A stretch of DNA of 64,000 nucleotides from Methyloversatilis discipulorum (GCF_000385375.1 NZ_ARVV01000001.1:1488001-1552000); one strand, 5' to 3'. Counted from the stretch's first letter, positions 46,890 through 56,637 are shown. Numbers and translations: made by a program. The notes: generated by a model from the sequence alone, not told the origin.

Positions 46890-48109
46890 CTTTCGCCGAT
46901 TTCCGTGCGCGCATACCCGCGATCAATTCATGGCTGCTGGCGGGCGTGTTCTTCATGATTCCGGTGACGGTTGCGCCGGCGTACTGGCTCACCGTGCTGA
47001 TTCTGGTTCTCTGGCTGATCGAGGGGCGCCTCGGGCAGAAACTGCGCGCCCTGGCTGCCGAGCCGCTGGTGTGGGCCTTCGTTGCCTACTTCGCCGTGTT
47101 CGCCCTCTCGCTGCTGTGGTCGGACGATCTGGCGTGGGGGCGGCGGCTTCTTGGCCGGCAGTACCTGTTCCTGCTGTTTCCGCTGTATCTGAGCGTCGCA
47201 CAGCGTGGGCACTTCGCCCGCTACGTCAGCGCCTTCCTTCTGTCAGTGACGATGTGCGAGCTGCTGACGTTCTACAACTGGGCTCAGTTGCACGTGTGGC
47301 CCGAGTTGCCGGACGGCATACGTGTCGACAAGGGGGCCGACGACACGGCGCCGTTCGTCGATCGCATTCTGTATACGCCGGCGCTGGCGCTGGCCGGCTA
47401 TCTTTCGGCGCACCGCCTGCTGTTCGAGATGACTTCGCTGCGTGCCCGGCTGGCCTACGTGGCGCTGTTCGCAGCCACCGTTTTCAACCTTCTGATTTCG
47501 GGTGGCCGGGCCGGTCTGGTCGGTTTCCTTGCATTGCTCACGATGCTTGCGTTCCAGCGCCTCGTCCGCCGGCCCATGCTGGCGGCGGGCGTGGCGGCCG
47601 CGCTGGTCGGCGGCATCGTGTTCGGCGGGTACTATGGCAACGATTACTTTCGTTTGAGAGTGGACCGGGCCTTCGACGAAGTTGTCCGTTACGAGGAGTT
47701 GCCGAAAGCGTCGGTCAGCCAGCGCATCGTTTATGCCGCGAACGCGTGGCGCGTGTTCGCCGAGCACCCGCTGATCGGCGTCGGCCTCGGCGATACGCGC
47801 GAGGCGTATCGGGAGATGAATGCCCGCTACACGCCGAACTGGAAGCCTGCCTGGAATCCGCACAATCACTATCTTTACGTTCTCACGGCCGCCGGTACGC
47901 TGGGTGCCATTGCGCTGGCTGCAGTGCTGCTGCTGCCTTGGTTTCTCGGTGCGCCGGCAGATGGGCGGGAGCGCGTGCGAAAGGCGTTGCCGCTGCTGCT
48001 CATCGTCATCTGTCTGTTCGAGTCCTACCTGATGCGATCCAACACCACCCTCATGTTCGTTCTGTTCACTGCGGCGTCGTGGTGCGGCGCGCGGGAGCGA
48101 CCGGCTTGA
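46886..48109 (+). CDS. O-antigen ligase family membrane protein (WaaL-like)
   Basis: 407 aa with about ten to twelve membrane segments and a large periplasmic loop (about 270-345). ISGGRAGLVGFLALL is the Wzy_C core, and the loop has the SVSQRIVYAANAWRVFAEHPLIGVGLGD and NPHNHYLYVL signatures, with the conserved Arg and His. Such enzymes attach O-antigen or other glycans to lipid A-core at the periplasmic face. Its neighbours are LPS-core transferases, favouring a ligase over a polymerase. The start at 46886 overlaps the upstream stop. Confidence 0.85.
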   Translation: MTFADFRARIPAINSWLLAGVFFMIPVTVAPAYWLTVLILVLWLIEGRLGQKLRALAAEPLVWAFVAYFAVFALSLLWSDDLAWGRRLLGRQYLFLLFPLYLSVAQRGHFARYVSAFLLSVTMCELLTFYNWAQLHVWPELPDGIRVDKGADDTAPFVDRILYTPALALAGYLSAHRLLFEMTSLRARLAYVALFAATVFNLLISGGRAGLVGFLALLTMLAFQRLVRRPMLAAGVAAALVGGIVFGGYYGNDYFRLRVDRAFDEVVRYEELPKASVSQRIVYAANAWRVFAEHPLIGVGLGDTREAYREMNARYTPNWKPAWNPHNHYLYVLTAAGTLGAIALAAVLLLPWFLGAPADGRERVRKALPLLLIVICLFESYLMRSNTTLMFVLFTAASWCGARERPA

Positions 48110-49140
48110 AGCGCATCCTCATCGTCCGCACCTCGGCCATCGGCGACGTGGTGTTCGCGTCGCCGCTCGCGGCGGCGATCCGGCGGACGCATCCGGACGC
48201 CTTCGTCGCCTGGCTGGTCGAGCCCGGCATCGATGCGCTGATCGCGCACGATCCGAACGTCGACGCCCGCATTCTTTGGCCGAAGGCGGAGTGGACGCGG
48301 CTGTGGCGCGAACGCCGCTACGGTGAGTTGTGGCGGCGGGTGAGGGCACTGCGCGCCGAACTGCTCAGCCATCGCTTCGACACCGTGCTCGATCTGCAGG
48401 GGCTGCTGAAGAGTGGCTTTCTCGCCTGGCTGGCCGGTGCGCGCACGCGCATCGGCCTCGGTTCGCGCGAGGGGAGCCAGTGGCTGATGACGCGGGTGGT
48501 GCCGCGCGGCGGCGACATCGCGCGCATTTCGTCCGAGTACCTGCACCTGGCCGAACAGCTCGAACTGGACACCGGCGACTTCCTGCCGACGCTGCATGTG
48601 TCGGCTGACGCGGATGCGCGCGCGCACGCACTGCTGGCGGAGCACGGGCTCACACCCGGCCGTTACGCGGTGTTCGCCGCCTTCACGACGCGGCCGCAGA
48701 AGCACTGGTTCGAGGACGCCTGGCAGGCGCTGGCGCCGGCACTCGCCGCCCGGACCGGTCTGACGCCGGTGCTGCTCGGCGGACCGGCCGACGCCGAGGC
48801 CGCCGCGCGCATCGCCGCCAGCGCGCCGGGGCTGGTCAATCTGGTCGGCCGCACGAAGCTGCCGGAGGCGGCCGCGCTGGTGCGTGGCGCCGGCCTGCTG
48901 GTCGGCGTCGACACCGGACTCACGCACATGGGCATCGCCTTCGCGACGCCCACCGTGGCGATCTTCGGTTCGACCTGTCCCTATACGAATACCGGTCGCG
49001 CCAATGCGCGGGTGATCTGGCTGGGCCTGCACTGTTCGCCGTGCAAGCGCCGGCCGACCTGCGGCGGCGCCTACACCTGCCTGCGCGACATCACGCCGGA
49101 ACGGGTGCTGGACGAGGCGGTAAAGGCGCTCGCGGCATGA
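48106..49140 (+). CDS. Lipopolysaccharide heptosyltransferase I-like (GT9)
   Basis: 344 aa. The start is a TTG at 48106 overlapping the upstream stop (TTGA), with GGGAG ten bases before; in-frame GTG codons near 48079 are alternatives. KRILIVRTSAIGDVVFASPLA is the canonical GT9 N-terminus with the catalytic Asp. VLDLQGLLKSGFLAWL and the ADP-heptose site (VLLGGPADAEAA, LVGVDTGLTHMGIAFATPTVAIFG) follow. A Cys-rich C-terminus (LHCSPCKRRPTCGG) is common in WaaC/WaaF enzymes. It adds heptose to the inner core of LPS in the cytoplasm. Confidence 0.9.
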   Translation: MKRILIVRTSAIGDVVFASPLAAAIRRTHPDAFVAWLVEPGIDALIAHDPNVDARILWPKAEWTRLWRERRYGELWRRVRALRAELLSHRFDTVLDLQGLLKSGFLAWLAGARTRIGLGSREGSQWLMTRVVPRGGDIARISSEYLHLAEQLELDTGDFLPTLHVSADADARAHALLAEHGLTPGRYAVFAAFTTRPQKHWFEDAWQALAPALAARTGLTPVLLGGPADAEAAARIAASAPGLVNLVGRTKLPEAAALVRGAGLLVGVDTGLTHMGIAFATPTVAIFGSTCPYTNTGRANARVIWLGLHCSPCKRRPTCGGAYTCLRDITPERVLDEAVKALAA

Positions 49141-50222
49141 AGGTGCTGCACGTCGAAGCCGGCAAGCATTACTACGGTGGTGCGCGTCAGGTCGCCTACA
49201 TCGTCGAAGGACTGGCGCGGCGCGGTGTTTCCAATGTACTGGCCTGCCCGCCCGGCGCTGGTATCGCCGCCGCCTGTGCCGGCCACGCGCAGGTGGTCGA
49301 GATGAGGATGGGCGGGGACGCCGACGTCGGCGTGGCGCTGCGTCTGGCTCGCCTGATCCGCGCCGAGCGGCCGGACATCGTGCATCTGCACAGCCGGCGC
49401 GGCGCCGACCTGTGGGGCGGCATCGCCGCAAAGCTGACCGGCACCCGGTGCGTGCTGTCGCGCCGCGTCGACAACCCCGAGCCGCGCTGGCTGGTCGCGC
49501 TGAAGTACCGGCTGTACGACCACGTGATCACCATTTCCGAAGGCATACGCGAGGTGCTGCTGTCGGAGGGGCTGGCCCCGCAGCGTGTGAGCTGCGTGCG
49601 CAGCGCGGTCGATGCCACACCCTATCTGCAGCCGGTGGACGCCGCCGCCTTTCGCCGCGAATTCGAGCTGCCGGAGAACGCGCGCGTGATCGGCGTGGTG
49701 GCTCAGCTGATCGCCCGCAAGGGGCATCGCTATGTGATCGAAGCGATGACGGCGCTGCGGGCAAGTCACCCCGACGTGCGGGTGATCTTCTTCGGGCAGG
49801 GGCCGTTGCGCGAGGAACTGGAAAGCGAGGTGGCGGAGCGCGGATTGACGGAGGTCATCCGCTTCGCCGGCTTCCGCACCGACCTGCCGCGCTGCCTCGG
49901 CGGGCTCGACATCCTCGCGCATCCGGCCGACATGGAAGGGCTGGGCGTGTCGCTGCTGCAGGCTTCGGCGGCCGCGGTGCCCATCGTCACCTCACGCGCC
50001 GGCGGACTGCCGGAGGCGGTGGCCGACGGCGTCAGCGGACTGCTGATTCCGCCGGGCGACGTGGCCGCGCTGACCGCGGCGCTGGCACGTCTGCTCGACG
50101 ACGCCGGATTGCGCCGCCGTTTGGGCGAGGCGGGCAGGGCACGCATACTGGCGGAGTTTTCGGTGGATGCGATGGTCGAGGGCAATCTCGCCGTCTATCG
50201 CCGGCTGCTTTCACACAACTGA
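49137..50222 (+). CDS. GT4-family glycosyltransferase
   Basis: 361 aa, GT-B fold. The start at 49137 overlaps the preceding stop (ATGA). The N-terminal MKVLHVEAGKHYYGGARQVAYI has the GG loop, HLHSRRGADLWG the acceptor-side motif, and VARKGHRYVIEAM-like VAQLIARKGHRYVIEAM the donor domain. The GT4 E-x7-E element is seen in PADMEGLGVSLLQASAAAVP. It is probably an LPS core or O-unit transferase; the sugar cannot be inferred. Confidence 0.88.
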   Translation: MKVLHVEAGKHYYGGARQVAYIVEGLARRGVSNVLACPPGAGIAAACAGHAQVVEMRMGGDADVGVALRLARLIRAERPDIVHLHSRRGADLWGGIAAKLTGTRCVLSRRVDNPEPRWLVALKYRLYDHVITISEGIREVLLSEGLAPQRVSCVRSAVDATPYLQPVDAAAFRREFELPENARVIGVVAQLIARKGHRYVIEAMTALRASHPDVRVIFFGQGPLREELESEVAERGLTEVIRFAGFRTDLPRCLGGLDILAHPADMEGLGVSLLQASAAAVPIVTSRAGGLPEAVADGVSGLLIPPGDVAALTAALARLLDDAGLRRRLGEAGRARILAEFSVDAMVEGNLAVYRRLLSHN

Positions 50223-50235
50223 ATACGGATACGAC

Positions 50236-50880
50236 ATGACGACGACTGACCGCCGCATCGTGTGGCTGCTGATCGCCTACACGCTGATGCTCGCACTGCT
50301 CCCGCTGGTGCTGAACGAGCAGGCCTTTCAATGGACCTTCTCCGAGGTGGGCCCCTTCGAGCAGCTGTCCATCGCCGGCTGGCTGGGTACGGCCGTCATC
50401 GTGCTGTTGCGCATCCGCCCGCTGCGCGCGCGCGCCTGGGCCTTCGCCTTGTTGTGCCTGGCGTTTGCCGCGCGCGAGGCCGACTGGCACAAGCTGTTCA
50501 CCGGCGAAAGCTTCCTGAAGAACAGCTTCTACCGTGACGCGGCGCGTCCCTTCGAGGAAAAGCTGATCTGCGGTGCGATCGCCCTCTTCCTGGTGGCACT
50601 GGTGCTCTACGCCGGTCTGGTGATCGCGCGCTTCCTGTTCCTGCAGGGTGGCTGGCGTTCGCGGTCCGGCGCCTGGCTGATGGCCGGCACCGCGCTGGTC
50701 GTGGTCGGCAAGCTGATCGACCGTCTGCCTGCCGTGCTGTCGGTGGATTACGGCATCGAACTGGGCCCGCTGACCAAGCACTACTCGGCGGCCTTCGAGG
50801 AAGGGCTGGAAATGGCGCATCCATTGATACTGGCGTGGTCGGTGTGGATCAGCCAGACCGGGCGGCGCTACCTGTCGTGA
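50236..50880 (+). CDS. Membrane protein of unknown function in the LPS cluster
   Basis: 214 aa from the ATG at 50236, 13 bases after the GT4 gene. There are five to six hydrophobic segments with short loops; WHKLFTGESFLKNSFYRD and LEMAHPLILAWSVWI are the most polar conserved-looking parts. I do not recognise the family. Its place between glycosyltransferases and the methyltransferase, with the latter's GTG overlapping its stop, indicates a role in envelope glycan assembly or in the same transcript only. Confidence 0.65.
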   Translation: MTTTDRRIVWLLIAYTLMLALLPLVLNEQAFQWTFSEVGPFEQLSIAGWLGTAVIVLLRIRPLRARAWAFALLCLAFAAREADWHKLFTGESFLKNSFYRDAARPFEEKLICGAIALFLVALVLYAGLVIARFLFLQGGWRSRSGAWLMAGTALVVVGKLIDRLPAVLSVDYGIELGPLTKHYSAAFEEGLEMAHPLILAWSVWISQTGRRYLS

Positions 50881-51536
50881 GTGATCTGCGCGGCCGCTCG
50901 CGCGTGCCGGCGAGCGCGCAGACCGGGCCGCACGAACAGCTCGCGGCGCTGATCGAACGCCGCCGCGGGCAGGTTTTCCGCAAGCCGGTCGCCCCCTACA
51001 GTGCAGAGGCGTTCGCGCGATTCGCGGCCGTCTGTCCGCCGGGCGCGCCGCTCATCGTCGACAGCTGCTGCGGTGTCGGCGAAAGCACCTTGCATCTGGC
51101 CGAACGCTTTCCCGGTCATTTCGTGCTCGGCGTGGACCAGTCGGCCGACCGCCTGTCGCGCGCCCCGGCTCTGCCGTCCAATGCGCTGCTGCTGCGTGCG
51201 GACATGGCGGACATCTGGCGTCTGCTGCATGAAGCTGCTTATCGGCCGGTGCGCCAGTACATGCTGTATCCGAATCCGTGGCCCAAGATCGGGCAGCTGG
51301 CGCGGCGCTGGCCGGCGCATCCGGTCTTTCCGCTGGTGCTCGCGCTGGGCGGCAGCATCGAATGCCGCAGCAACTGGCGCGTGTACGTCGAAGAGTTCGC
51401 TCTGGCAGTCAAACTGATCAAGGGGATCGATGCCTGCGTCGACGAATATGTCCCGTCGATGCCGATCACGCCGTTCGAACGGAAGTATCTGGCGAGCGGG
51501 CACGCGCTGTACCGCTGCGGTGTGCATGCAGGTTGA
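50877..51536 (+). CDS. TrmB-like SAM-dependent methyltransferase
   Basis: 219 aa from the GTG at 50877 overlapping the upstream stop (GTGA). IVDSCCGVGESTLHLAERF is the SAM loop where TrmB has E.G.G; GVDQSADRL holds the ribose-binding acidic residue. YMLYPNPWPKIGQLARRW corresponds to the TrmB PDPWPK..H.KRR motif, here with N for D and QLARRW. PSMPITPFERKYLASGHALYR matches the TrmB C-terminal T.FE..G. It is a divergent member, so m7G46 tRNA methylation is likely but not certain; the location in an LPS operon is odd. Confidence 0.75.
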   Translation: MSDLRGRSRVPASAQTGPHEQLAALIERRRGQVFRKPVAPYSAEAFARFAAVCPPGAPLIVDSCCGVGESTLHLAERFPGHFVLGVDQSADRLSRAPALPSNALLLRADMADIWRLLHEAAYRPVRQYMLYPNPWPKIGQLARRWPAHPVFPLVLALGGSIECRSNWRVYVEEFALAVKLIKGIDACVDEYVPSMPITPFERKYLASGHALYRCGVHAG

Positions 51537-51541
51537 CGACG

Positions 51542-51572
51542 ACGGGCGGATCGCCGATGGCGATCCGCCCGT
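51542..51572. terminator. 14-bp perfect hairpin between convergent genes
   Basis: ACGGGCGGATCGCC, loop GAT and its exact complement form a very stable stem, six bases past the methyltransferase stop and 36 bases before the convergent gene's stop. There is no T-run, so it is at best a rho-assisted or transcript-end-protecting structure. Confidence 0.5.
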
Positions 51573-51607
51573 GCGCAACCGCATCTGGCGCGGTCACGGC
51601 TGCATCA

Positions 51608-51994
51608 TCAGTTCACGTTGAAAGGCACGAAGTCCGGATCAGCCGGCGCCGCGGGTGCGATCGGGCTCGGGCGCTGGGTGATTTCGGCCCACGCCTGTTC
51701 CGGATTGCCGCCGCGCGCCTGCTGCGCCTCCGCGGCGCGGTGCCAGCCGGTGTCGTTCGGATAGTCGTCGCTGCGGTACAGCGGGTCCGCCGCGGCGGCG
51801 GGTGCAACCGGCGTCGGGCGGGCGGTCACCGCATTGCGCGCGTCGACCGCGTCGCTCGTCATCGCGCCCTGACTGCCAGCGGGCAGGGATTCGACCGTGT
51901 CGTTCATGTGCTCGGTCGGGTAGGTGGTTTCGGCCATCGCGCCGGCGGACGTGATTACGAAGGCGGCGGTAACGAAGGTCTTGAGGACGGTCAT
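51608..51994 (-). CDS. Small exported protein with Pro/Ala repeats, unknown
   Basis: 128 aa from the ATG at 51994 (site AAGGAGACTGCA). Signal peptide MTVLKTFVTAAFVITSAGAMA is followed by a low-complexity, acidic mature chain of about 107 residues. Two imperfect repeats occur: ARPTPVAPAAAADPLYRSDD and QRPSPIAPAAPADPDFVPFN. No domain is recognised. It appears monocistronic. A longer in-frame reading lacks a signal peptide at its start and a ribosome-binding site. Confidence 0.7.
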   Translation of the reverse strand: MTVLKTFVTAAFVITSAGAMAETTYPTEHMNDTVESLPAGSQGAMTSDAVDARNAVTARPTPVAPAAAADPLYRSDDYPNDTGWHRAAEAQQARGGNPEQAWAEITQRPSPIAPAAPADPDFVPFNVN

Positions 51995-52289
51995 TGCAGT
52001 CTCCTTGGATAGCGTGGATCGCGGATACCGGGATCGGCATCCATGGACTGCAGTGTCGACGCTGGCGGCCCGGCCGGCTGTCGGCGGGAGGGCAGCCGCT
52101 GTAGGCGCCATGCCTGTGCGTGTAGGAAGCTGGGAGGGTCCTGGTCACCGATGATGTGCCGGCGACCTCGGCGCGATCGCACTGCCGGGGCTGCATACGC
52201 CGCGCCCTGTCGTCGGCGGACGCGCTGTCGGACAATGTCGGAACATCGGATCGGCGCGAGGTGCGCGATCCACACCTATCCGGAGCTTC

Positions 52290-52598
52290 ATGGACTACAA
52301 CTGTGTCGAATGCGGCGCCTGCTGCGCCAGCTTCCGTGTCGATTTCCATCCGTCGGACGGCGAGGCGCAGGGCGGGCGTGTGCCCGAGGGTCTTTACGAC
52401 GAACTGAACGTATCGATCGCCCGCATGCGCGGCACCGACGACGCCCAGCCGCGTTGTCGCGCGCTGCGCGGGCGGATCGGCGAGCAGGTGAGCTGTTTCA
52501 TCTACGAGGAGCGGCCCGATCCCTGTCGCGAGTTCGAGGCAGGTTCGGAGGCCTGCCTGCGTGCGCGGCGCCGGCATGGGCTGGCGGAGGTGGCCTGA
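52290..52598 (+). CDS. YkgJ family cysteine-cluster protein
   Basis: 102 aa. MDYNCVECGACCASFRVDF holds the N-terminal C-x2-C-x2-CC cluster (C5, C8, C11, C12). Further Cys occur in PRCRALRG, VSCFIYEERPDPCREF and EACLRAR. This is the YkgJ/UPF0153 pattern, thought to bind zinc or an iron-sulfur centre; function is not known. The ATG at 52290 follows CCGGAGC. Confidence 0.85.
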   Translation: MDYNCVECGACCASFRVDFHPSDGEAQGGRVPEGLYDELNVSIARMRGTDDAQPRCRALRGRIGEQVSCFIYEERPDPCREFEAGSEACLRARRRHGLAEVA

Positions 52599-52633
52599 CG
52601 CAAACGCCTGCCGGTGGAGCGCCTTGCGTGGTT

Positions 52634-52662
52634 CTTGTGGGAGCTTGCTCGCGCTAGCGGCG
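52634..52662. repeat. Degenerate REP element
   Basis: CTTGTGGGAGCTTGCTCGCG is the same sequence as the copy at 28612-28646 but lacks four bases of the left stem arm, so the palindrome is broken. It lies in the 75-base gap between the YkgJ gene and the end of murB. Confidence 0.6.
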
Positions 52663-52673
52663 TGGGCGGACGT

Positions 52674-53699
52674 TCAGCCGACGATCAGCGGCTCGGGCTC
52701 GATGTCGACCCCGAAGCGCTCACGCACGCTGGCCTGGATGTCCGCGGCCAGCTTCAGCAGCTGATCGGCGGTCGCCTGACCGTGATTCACCAGCACCAGC
52801 GCCTGCCTGTCATGTACACCGGCGTCGCCGCGCCGCGTCCCCTTCCAGCCGCAACGGTCGATGAACCAGGCCGCGGCGAATTTCACCGCGCCGTCGGTCG
52901 CCGGGTAGTGCGGCGCGTCCGGGTGCGCGGCGAGCAGGCGCGCGGCTTCGTCGGCGGGCAGTAAAGGATTGCGGAAGAAGCTGCCGGCGTTGCCGATCAC
53001 GGCTGGGTCCGGCAGTTTGGCGCGGCGCACCGCGCACACGGCGTCGAACACGTCGCGCGGGGTGGGGCTGGTGACGCCGCGGGCTGCGAGTTCGCGCTGC
53101 AGATCGGCGTAATCCGCACGCACCTCGGGTCGCGTGCTCAGCCGGAACACGACGCGGGTGATGATGGCGCGGCCGGCCAGGCGACGCTTGAACACGCTGT
53201 CGCGGTAGCTCATCGCGCAGTCGGCAACCGTCAGCTCAATCCAGCGCCGGTCTTGCATGTCCCAGGCTTCGACGCGCTCCAGCCGGTCGACCAGTTCGAC
53301 ACCGTAGGCGCCGATGTTCTGGACCGGTGCTGCACCGACGGTGCCGGGAATGAGAGCAAGGTTCTCCAGGCCGTACCAGCCCTGGTCGAGCGCGTGACTG
53401 ACCCAGTCGTGCCAGTTTTCGCCGGCGGCGACGGCGACACGGACCGTGCAGCCGTCGTGCGCCAGCAGTTCGATGCCGCGCGTGCGGATCTGCAGCACGG
53501 TGCCCGGAAAGTCGGCCGCGAACACGATGTTGCTGCCGCCGCCGAGGACCAGGATGCGTTCGCCACGCTGCAGCAGCGCCTCGGTCAGCGACGGCAGATC
53601 GGTCGCGTCGTCCACCGGCTGCAGACGCGCCGCATGGGCGGGCAGATGCAGCGTGTTCAGATCGCGCAGGTCGGCGTCGGGAAGGGCAGGGGCAATCAT
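52674..53699 (-). CDS. murB: UDP-N-acetylenolpyruvoylglucosamine reductase
   Basis: FAD enzyme that reduces UDP-GlcNAc-enolpyruvate to UDP-MurNAc in peptidoglycan synthesis. 341 aa from the ATG at 53699. FAD-binding LVLGGGSNIVFAADF, GLENLALIPGTVGAAPVQNIGAYG and the catalytic-serine motif GNAGSFFRNP are present. The C-terminal extension AAWFIDRCGWKG...NHGQATADQLL marks the type I (E. coli-like) enzyme. The frame stays open upstream to 53927, but the conserved region starts just after 53699. It is divergent from acnB. Confidence 0.96.
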   Translation of the reverse strand: MIAPALPDADLRDLNTLHLPAHAARLQPVDDATDLPSLTEALLQRGERILVLGGGSNIVFAADFPGTVLQIRTRGIELLAHDGCTVRVAVAAGENWHDWVSHALDQGWYGLENLALIPGTVGAAPVQNIGAYGVELVDRLERVEAWDMQDRRWIELTVADCAMSYRDSVFKRRLAGRAIITRVVFRLSTRPEVRADYADLQRELAARGVTSPTPRDVFDAVCAVRRAKLPDPAVIGNAGSFFRNPLLPADEAARLLAAHPDAPHYPATDGAVKFAAAWFIDRCGWKGTRRGDAGVHDRQALVLVNHGQATADQLLKLAADIQASVRERFGVDIEPEPLIVG

Positions 53700-53788
53700 G
53701 ACGAGCCGTGAGTCGGGTCGTGAAGCGCTGGAGCTGGGGCGCGCAGTATAGCCAGCGGGCTGCGCTGCGGCATGGTGGGCGGCTTGGC

Positions 53789-53817
53789 TTGAAAACGAAT
53801 AAAAGATATCATATATA
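53789..53817 (+). promoter_or_regulatory. Sigma-70 promoter of acnB
   Basis: TTGAAA (53789-53794), a 17-base spacer and TATATA (53812-53817) lie in the only strongly AT-rich stretch of the area. The start of transcription would be near 53824, leaving a leader of about 200 nt before the acnB GTG. Confidence 0.6.
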
Positions 53818-53836
53818 AGACTTGAACCGCCTTCGC

Positions 53837-53859
53837 GCGCAGCGGATTTTGCGCTGCGC
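53837..53859 (+). promoter_or_regulatory. Inverted repeat at the start of the acnB leader
   Basis: GCGCAGCG and CGCTGCGC flank a seven-base loop GATTTTG, about 20 bases downstream of the -10 box. It can be an operator or an RNA hairpin; there is no T-run behind it. The 322-base gap 53700-54021 otherwise holds only the promoter above. Confidence 0.4.
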
Positions 53860-54021
53860 CATGCAAGGTTGCGGTCGTCGGCAAGGTGCAGATTCAAAAG
53901 CACTTCTTCGAGGCTGCTTCGGTGCAAGCCGCGGCTTTTCAGTCCGCGTCTTCGTGCGACGCACCATCAAGACGGTGTGTCGTTCTATGATGCGGTATAC
54001 CCGTCTACCGGAGGACTCACC

Positions 54022-56613
54022 GTGCTTGAAGCTTACCGTGCCCATGCCGCCGAACGCGCTGCGCTCGGCATCCCGCCGCTCGCCCTCGATGCGAAGCAGA
54101 CTGCTGAACTGATCGAGCTGATCAAGAACCCGCCTGCCGGCGAGGAAGCCTTCCTGCTCGACCTGCTGACCCATCGCGTGCCGCCGGGCGTGGACGACGC
54201 CGCCAAGGTGAAGGCCTCCTTCCTGGCCGCCGTGGCGCACGGTGACGTCAAGGTCGCACTGATTTCCAAGGCCAAGGCTACCGAACTGCTGGGCACCATG
54301 GTGGGCGGCTACAACGTGAAGCCGCTGATCGACCTGCTGGACGACGCAGAAGTCGCCGCGGTTGCCGCCGAGGGCCTGAAGAAGACCCTGCTGATGTTCG
54401 ACTACTTCCACGATGTCGCCGAGAAGGCGAAGGCCGGCAACGCCAAGGCCAAGGAAGTGGTGCAGTCCTGGGCCGACGGCGAGTGGTTCACCAGCCGTCC
54501 GGAAGTGCCGAAGTCGATCACCGTCACCGTGTTCAAGGTGCCGGGCGAAACCAATACCGACGATCTGTCGCCGGCGCCGGACGCGACCACCCGCCCGGAC
54601 ATCCCGATGCACTACCTGGCGATGCTGAAGAACACCCGCCCGGATGCGGCCTTCAAGCCGGAGAAGGACGGCGTGCGCGGCCCGATGCAGTTCATCGACG
54701 ACCTGAAGAAGAAGGGCCACCTGGTCGCCTACGTCGGCGACGTGGTCGGTACCGGCTCGTCGCGCAAGTCGGCGACCAACTCGGTCATCTGGGCCACCGG
54801 CCAGGACATCCCCTTCGTACCGAACAAGCGCTTCGGCGGCGTTACGCTGGGCGGCAAGATTGCCCCCATCTTCTTCAATACGCAGGAAGACTCCGGCTCG
54901 CTGCCGATCGAAGTCGACGTGTCGAAGCTGGAAATGGGCGACGTGATCGACGTGCTGCCGTACGACGGCAAGATCACGAAGAACGGCGAAACCGTCGCCG
55001 AGTTCGCGCTGAAGAGCGAAGTGCTGCTGGACGAAGTGCGCGCCGGTGGCCGCATCAACCTCATCATCGGCCGTTCGCTGACCGCCAAGGCGCGTGATTT
55101 CCTCGGTCTGGGCGCATCGACGCTGTTCCGCCTGCCGAAGGCGCCGGTCGACACCGGCAAGGGCTACACGCTGGCGCAGAAGATGGTCGGTCGCGCCTGT
55201 GGCCTGCCGGAAGGCAAGGGCATCCGTCCGGGCACCTACTGCGAACCGAAGATGACCACGGTCGGCTCGCAGGACACCACCGGCCCGATGACCCGCGACG
55301 AACTGAAGGATCTGGCCTGCCTCGGCTTCTCGGCCGACCTCGTCATGCAGTCCTTCTGCCACACCGCCGCGTATCCGAAGCCGGTGGACGTGAAGATGCA
55401 CCGCGAACTGCCGGCCTTCATCTCGAACCGCGGTGGCGTTGCGCTGCGTCCGGGTGACGGCGTGATCCACTCCTGGCTGAACCGCCTGCTGCTGCCGGAT
55501 ACCGTCGGCACCGGTGGTGACTCGCACACCCGTTTCCCGATCGGCATTTCCTTCCCGGCCGGTTCCGGCCTGGTCGCCTTCGGTGCGGCCACCGGCGTGA
55601 TGCCGCTGGACATGCCGGAATCGGTGCTGGTGCGCTTCAAGGGCACGATGCAGCCGGGCGTCACGCTGCGCGATCTGGTGCATGCGATTCCGCTGTACGC
55701 GATCAAGGCCGGTCTGCTGACCGTGGCCAAGCAGGGCAAGAAGAACGTGTTCTCCGGCCGCATCCTCGAAATCGAAGGTCTGCCGGACCTGAAGGTCGAA
55801 CAGGCCTTCGAACTGTCGGACGCCTCGGCCGAGCGTTCGGCCGCCGGCTGCACGATCAAGCTGAACAAGGAGCCGGTGCAGGAATACCTGCGTTCGAACA
55901 TCGTTCTGATGAAGAACATGATCGCCAACGGCTACCAGGACGCCCGCACGCTGGAGCGCCGCATCAAGTCGGTCGAAGCCTGGCTGGCCGATCCGCAGCT
56001 GCTGGAAGCCGACAAGGACGCCGAATACGCGGCCGTGATCGAGATCGACCTGAACGACATCAAGGAACCCATCGTCTGCTGCCCGAACGATCCGGACGAC
56101 GCCAAGTTCATGTCCGAGGTTGCCGGCACGAAGATCGACGAAGTGTTCATCGGCTCCTGCATGACCAACATCGGCCACTTCCGTGCCGCCGGCAAGCTGC
56201 TGGAAGGCAAGAAGGACATTCCGGTGCGCCTGTGGATCGCCCCGCCGACCAAGATGGACGCCTCCGAACTGACCAAGGAAGGTTATTACGCCACCCTGGG
56301 CGGCGCCGGTGCGCGCATGGAAATGCCGGGCTGCTCGCTGTGCATGGGCAACCAGGCGCAGATCAAGGAAGGCAGTACCGCGATGTCGACCTCGACCCGC
56401 AACTTCCCGAACCGTCTGGGCAAGAACACCAATGTGTTCCTCGGCTCGGCCGAACTGTCGGCGATCTGCTCGAAGCTGGGCCGCATCCCGACCCGCGAGG
56501 AGTACCTGGCGGAAATCGGCGTCGTCACCAAGGACGCCGACAAGGTCTACAAGTACATGAACTTCGACCAGATCGAAGAGTACGCAGAGACCGCGAAAGA
56601 AGTGACGGTCTGA
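54022..56613 (+). CDS. acnB: Aconitate hydratase B
   Basis: Isomerises citrate to isocitrate (and can act on 2-methylisocitrate). The start is a GTG at 54022 with CCGGAGGACTCACC before it, giving 863 aa, the AcnB length; in-frame upstream sequence is not conserved. The N-terminal HEAT-like domain, the swivel domain ([20 protein letters not shown]) and the catalytic core are all present, with 4Fe-4S ligand Cys in [14 protein letters not shown] and [12 protein letters not shown]. With icd and aceK elsewhere in the window it forms the citrate-to-2-oxoglutarate arm of the TCA cycle. Confidence 0.98.
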   Translation: MLEAYRAHAAERAALGIPPLALDAKQTAELIELIKNPPAGEEAFLLDLLTHRVPPGVDDAAKVKASFLAAVAHGDVKVALISKAKATELLGTMVGGYNVKPLIDLLDDAEVAAVAAEGLKKTLLMFDYFHDVAEKAKAGNAKAKEVVQSWADGEWFTSRPEVPKSITVTVFKVPGETNTDDLSPAPDATTRPDIPMHYLAMLKNTRPDAAFKPEKDGVRGPMQFIDDLKKKGHLVAYVGDVVGTGSSRKSATNSVIWATGQDIPFVPNKRFGGVTLGGKIAPIFFNTQEDSGSLPIEVDVSKLEMGDVIDVLPYDGKITKNGETVAEFALKSEVLLDEVRAGGRINLIIGRSLTAKARDFLGLGASTLFRLPKAPVDTGKGYTLAQKMVGRACGLPEGKGIRPGTYCEPKMTTVGSQDTTGPMTRDELKDLACLGFSADLVMQSFCHTAAYPKPVDVKMHRELPAFISNRGGVALRPGDGVIHSWLNRLLLPDTVGTGGDSHTRFPIGISFPAGSGLVAFGAATGVMPLDMPESVLVRFKGTMQPGVTLRDLVHAIPLYAIKAGLLTVAKQGKKNVFSGRILEIEGLPDLKVEQAFELSDASAERSAAGCTIKLNKEPVQEYLRSNIVLMKNMIANGYQDARTLERRIKSVEAWLADPQLLEADKDAEYAAVIEIDLNDIKEPIVCCPNDPDDAKFMSEVAGTKIDEVFIGSCMTNIGHFRAAGKLLEGKKDIPVRLWIAPPTKMDASELTKEGYYATLGGAGARMEMPGCSLCMGNQAQIKEGSTAMSTSTRNFPNRLGKNTNVFLGSAELSAICSKLGRIPTREEYLAEIGVVTKDADKVYKYMNFDQIEEYAETAKEVTV

Positions 56614-56637
56614 CCGTTGCCGCAGCACGCAGTGAAG

